A stretch of 64,000 bases of DNA from Actinomycetes bacterium (GTDB lineage: Bacteria > Actinomycetota > Acidimicrobiia > Acidimicrobiales > SZUA-35), in the NCBI GenBank assembly GCA_024280015.1, contig JAJRQY010000133.1, forward strand, positions 1 to 64,000. The letters are read 5' to 3'. This document shows, piece after piece, positions 61,407 through 64,000 of the stretch (position 1 is the stretch's first letter; each line of letters opens with the position of its first letter). A model generated the notes under the pieces. The model ran no database searches, was not told the DNA's origin, and saw only the letters and a program-made list of their open reading frames with translations. The translations under genes were made by a program, and so were the position numbers.

Positions 61407-63182
61407 CTAGATGGATGTCGAGGACTCCGATTTTACCGGCCGCAAAACAAGCAGCCGGTCACCAACCGTTCGATCAAAGGAAGCGGTGGGCGCAACATCT
61501 CCTTCGATAGCAGCAATAACGAGATCATCAGCTCGCCGTTCGGTTCCAGCAATGGTGTGAAAGGTTCCCCCGGTCTGCAGGGCGCTGGTCGCCTTCTTGT
61601 CGAGCTCATCGGTTCGGAAGACACCACGAATGGCCATGGCCGAACTCACTCCGGCTCCTTCCATCCCTCGCCCGACACCCAAGGAGTACACATTGGCTCG
61701 CCCAACGAGTGGACCAAGACTGGACACGACGGCAGTGGCCAACTCAGTGCGATCAGTCAGAACCAGGACGGTACGTATGCCAAGTGCTTCTGCTGCTTCT
61801 TCAACGTCTTCGTTCTGTAGCTCGCCCCAAAACACCAGCAAGGCTCGTTCTTGGGCACGTTCTCGTTCACGAACCTGGTCGGTAAACAACATGATTGGCA
61901 CGCCGCCGTCTTGTAACTGCTCAGCCAGCCGCAAGTGCCATGGTTCGGCTCCAACGATAGCCACGGCCCGCTGGGGTGGTCGAGCAACCTTGAGGAAGCG
62001 AGCGGCCGGAACAGCAGCAAAGCCGTAGAACACCACGGTTAGCACGATCACTGAGAAGGTGATGGAGACAATGGGTCCAGGTTCTTGTCCCTTGTGCTCA
62101 ATTTCCAAAGCGAACACCGCTGACACAGCAGCAGCCACGATGCCTCGGGGGGCGACGAAGGCCAGCATGGCCCGCTCGCGAATGGTCAGGGCCGAATGAA
62201 AAGTGGATGCGGCAACAGCGAGCGGCCGGGCGACGAGGATAAGGACCAGGGTGAGGATGACCGCCCTGGGGAAGACCTCGGCCATCTCGTCCAGGTCAAC
62301 TCGAGCCCCCAAGATCATGAACAAGCCACCAAGAACCAGCAGGCTTAGCTCTTCTTCGAACTCTCGAATGTGGCGCGACGGGGCACGACGCTGGTTAGCC
62401 AGCACCAAGCCGAGGGCGGTGGTGGCCATCAGCCCAGCTTCAGGGGCGACCGTGTTGGCAAGGGCAAAGGCACCGATGGCGGTAGCCAACGCGACGGGGT
62501 TGTGGAGGTGGTCGGGCACCCAGTGGTTTCCGAGGGCCCAAGCCAAGGCAAAGCCGAGACCGCCACCAACAATGGCGCCAGCTCCCAAGGTCAAGGCAAT
62601 GGAGACAGCAACCCTCCCAGGGCTTGCTCCTTCGAGTAAGGCATCGAGGGTGACCACTCCGAGGGTGGCGCCAATGGGGTCGATGACGATGCCTTCCCAA
62701 CGCAGGACCTCGGCTACCGATGGGCGGGGTTTTGCTAGTCGAAGTAGTGGCTGAACAACGGTTGGGCCCGACACAACGAGGAGGGCACCGATGAGGGCGG
62801 CAGTGGCGCGACGTAGCTCGAAGAGTTGCCAAGCGGTTACTCCGGCAATAACCCAGGTGATCAGGGCACCAATACTGACGAGGCGGCCAACGACGCTTTG
62901 CACGCCACCGACCTTGTCAAAGCGCAGGCCAAGACCACCTTCAAACAACAAGATGCCAACGCCGAGCGAGACGAGGGGAAAGAGCACGTCGCCAAACTGT
63001 TCATCGGGGTTGAGGATCCCGAGCACCGGACCAGCGATGACTCCAGCCGGAAGTAGAAGCAAAATGGAGGGAATTTTGAGCCGAGGGGCCAGCCACAAGC
63101 AGGCCATGCCAACCCCAACAATGACCGCAACGGCGCTAGTCACCGATAGGGATTCAAAAGCAAGAATCAATGAACTGGCCAT
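61407..63182 (-). CDS. Na+/H+ antiporter (CPA1-like) with C-terminal TrkA-N-like domain
   Basis: 591 residues. About 12 hydrophobic helices in the first 400 residues with the CPA motifs (IDPIGATLG carrying the conserved Asp, FVAPRGIVAAAVSAVFALE). The C-terminal 180 residues form a soluble domain of TrkA-N/RCK type (AVAIVGAEPWHLRLAEQLQDGG, TVLVLTDRTELATAVVSSLG) that may bind NAD or nucleotides to regulate activity. Probably exchanges Na+ or K+ for H+. Confidence 0.85.
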   Translation of the reverse strand: MASSLILAFESLSVTSAVAVIVGVGMACLWLAPRLKIPSILLLLPAGVIAGPVLGILNPDEQFGDVLFPLVSLGVGILLFEGGLGLRFDKVGGVQSVVGRLVSIGALITWVIAGVTAWQLFELRRATAALIGALLVVSGPTVVQPLLRLAKPRPSVAEVLRWEGIVIDPIGATLGVVTLDALLEGASPGRVAVSIALTLGAGAIVGGGLGFALAWALGNHWVPDHLHNPVALATAIGAFALANTVAPEAGLMATTALGLVLANQRRAPSRHIREFEEELSLLVLGGLFMILGARVDLDEMAEVFPRAVILTLVLILVARPLAVAASTFHSALTIRERAMLAFVAPRGIVAAAVSAVFALEIEHKGQEPGPIVSITFSVIVLTVVFYGFAAVPAARFLKVARPPQRAVAIVGAEPWHLRLAEQLQDGGVPIMLFTDQVRERERAQERALLVFWGELQNEDVEEAAEALGIRTVLVLTDRTELATAVVSSLGPLVGRANVYSLGVGRGMEGAGVSSAMAIRGVFRTDELDKKATSALQTGGTFHTIAGTERRADDLVIAAIEGDVAPTASFDRTVGDRLLVLRPVKSESSTSI

Positions 63183-63279
63183 GGGAAGTGAACCTTAGGC
63201 CACCGATTAACGAATCAGTTGTCTCGCTTGATGGCTATTGCCCAGATTGACGCACTCAGCTTCTGGCCCAGGGTTTCAT

Positions 63280-63296
63280 GCCTGCGATTCGCAGGC
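63280..63296. terminator. Inverted repeat (GCCTGCGA-T-TCGCAGGC) beside a stop codon
   Basis: A near-perfect hairpin (stem GCCTGC/GCAGGC, loop GATTC) immediately after the stop of the small lipoprotein gene (63297). There is no T tail. Confidence 0.5.
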
Positions 63297-63794
63297 CTAT
63301 TTGCAGACCTCATCAGCGACAACACTGGTGAGGGCAACAAGGGTGGAAGGACCAGCCTTCTCTCCATATTGACCCTCGCGTAGAAACTGGATATTGGCAG
63401 CGAAGTTGTCGAGAGTCTCTCGAGATGTTCCAAAGAGTCCCTCGATGTCTTGGACCGGCCGCAGGCCTTCGATTGCCTCATCGACCGCATCGAGATCAAT
63501 GGCAAGGACGTCCATCATCTCTTGGTCAGTGATCTGGGGAATGACTCCCGTGACATTGCGCAGCACCGCGAGGTGCTCTTCCATGGTCGCACAATCAAGA
63601 TCGCTTGTGCTGCCTGAATCAGATGTGTCGTCACTACTTTCAGCCTGGCCGGATGCAACCGATGTGCTCTGTTCGGGCGAGGCTGGTGAGGAATCCTCTG
63701 ACCCCGATGAGCAAGCCGCCATCAGGAGTGTGAGCACTATGAGGCTGCTGGCAGCCCGGACTAGTGCGCGTGTTGGTCTGGTCGGATGGTGCAT
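63297..63794 (-). CDS. Small lipoprotein, unknown function
   Basis: 165 residues: signal peptide with lipobox LMAAC, a Ser/Glu/Gln/Asp-rich linker to about residue 68, and a helical domain with two cysteines (SDLDCATMEEHL and the final VADEVCK). The pair suggests a disulfide outside the membrane. No family recognised. Confidence 0.65.
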   Translation of the reverse strand: MHHPTRPTRALVRAASSLIVLTLLMAACSSGSEDSSPASPEQSTSVASGQAESSDDTSDSGSTSDLDCATMEEHLAVLRNVTGVIPQITDQEMMDVLAIDLDAVDEAIEGLRPVQDIEGLFGTSRETLDNFAANIQFLREGQYGEKAGPSTLVALTSVVADEVCK

Positions 63795-63935
63795 GATCGT
63801 TCCCTCTTCGATATTGCCCGATGTCTTTTCAGTACCTATCGGTCACATTGCTAGAAGCATGAGCAACAGGAGGCAGACAAACAGAACTGGACCCGGCGTC
63901 AGTGATTCTCGATGTTCTTCGTCCGGGGTTGGCCC

Positions 63936-64000
63936 TTAGTCGTTTGGTTCATGAGGGAGGAATCCAGCAGCGAGGGAAGCGAGTTGGAACAGGCGGTCCG
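63936..64000 (-). CDS. C-terminal end of a gene running out of the window
   Basis: The minus strand has an open frame from the window edge to a TAA stop at 63938-63936, encoding DRLFQLASLAAGFLPHEPND. Its amino-acid make-up looks like a normal protein tail, but 21 codons are too few to identify it. No other convincing gene exists between 63795 and 64000. Confidence 0.4.
   Translation of the reverse strand, partial: DRLFQLASLAAGFLPHEPND

Overview
The window looks like a chromosome segment of a high-GC Gram-positive bacterium, most likely an actinobacterium of the Acidimicrobiia type. This rests on GC-rich codon use, many GTG/TTG starts, numerous lipoproteins with a Cys lipobox, an EtfD/FadF-like membrane iron-sulfur oxidoreductase, a 1640-residue NAD-glutamate dehydrogenase, a DUF3048 lipoprotein, a P450 and acyl-CoA enzymes. 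The taxonomic call is inference; no rRNA gene is present.

Layout. 0-4.4 kb: the end of an RTX calcium-repeat protein, then an SPFH / zinc-ribbon / membrane-anchored trio. 4.5-11.2 kb: EtfD-like oxidoreductase, then a minus-strand run (DUF3048 lipoprotein, MFS transporter, dCTP deaminase, PLP enzyme). 11.3-18.3 kb: accessory region with a perfect 15-bp hairpin, tRNA-Gly(CCC), a tyrosine recombinase flanked by 11-bp repeats, an AAA-VWD-lectin chimera and a very acidic disordered protein. 18.3-30.4 kb: lipoproteins, a glutamine-synthetase-like enzyme, an acyl-CoA ligase coupled to a reductive-dehalogenase-like Fe-S protein, CcdA and a TlpA-like thioredoxin, an HxlR regulator, a phosphoethanolamine-methyltransferase-like enzyme and a CDP-alcohol transferase-like protein. 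30.6-38.5 kb: a YeeE/YedE permease, two ECF sigma factors (one with a membrane partner), and an arsenic-type operon (ArsR, ArsI-rhodanese fusion, ACR3-like permease, epoxide-hydrolase-like enzyme). 38.5-51.8 kb: housekeeping metabolism (proline racemase family, RIC/ScdA, patatin, guanine deaminase, NAD-GDH, phosphoglycerate mutase). 51.8-60.5 kb: a five-gene operon with three paralogous di-iron proteins, an acyl-CoA dehydrogenase and a small zinc ribbon, followed by PNPOx-like, DUF2867, RlmG-like, TetR and P450 genes. 60.6-64 kb: a thioredoxin-like lipoprotein split by an in-frame UGA, an Na+/H+ antiporter and a small lipoprotein.

The most striking observations are these. (1) The TlpA/DsbE-like lipoprotein at 60684-61283 has UGA exactly where the first Cys of the CxxC active site belongs, and a GGUC-loop hairpin lies just downstream, as expected for a bacterial SECIS; it is very probably a selenoprotein. 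(2) The di-iron operon contains two nearly identical 291-residue paralogues plus a more distant third, with signs of recent gene conversion. (3) A minimal integrase-only element sits beside tRNA-Gly with matching arm-type repeats at both ends. (4) An ArsI C-As lyase is fused to a rhodanese in a tightly overlapping operon. (5) An in-frame amber codon interrupts the start of a membrane protein gene at about 39.4 kb.
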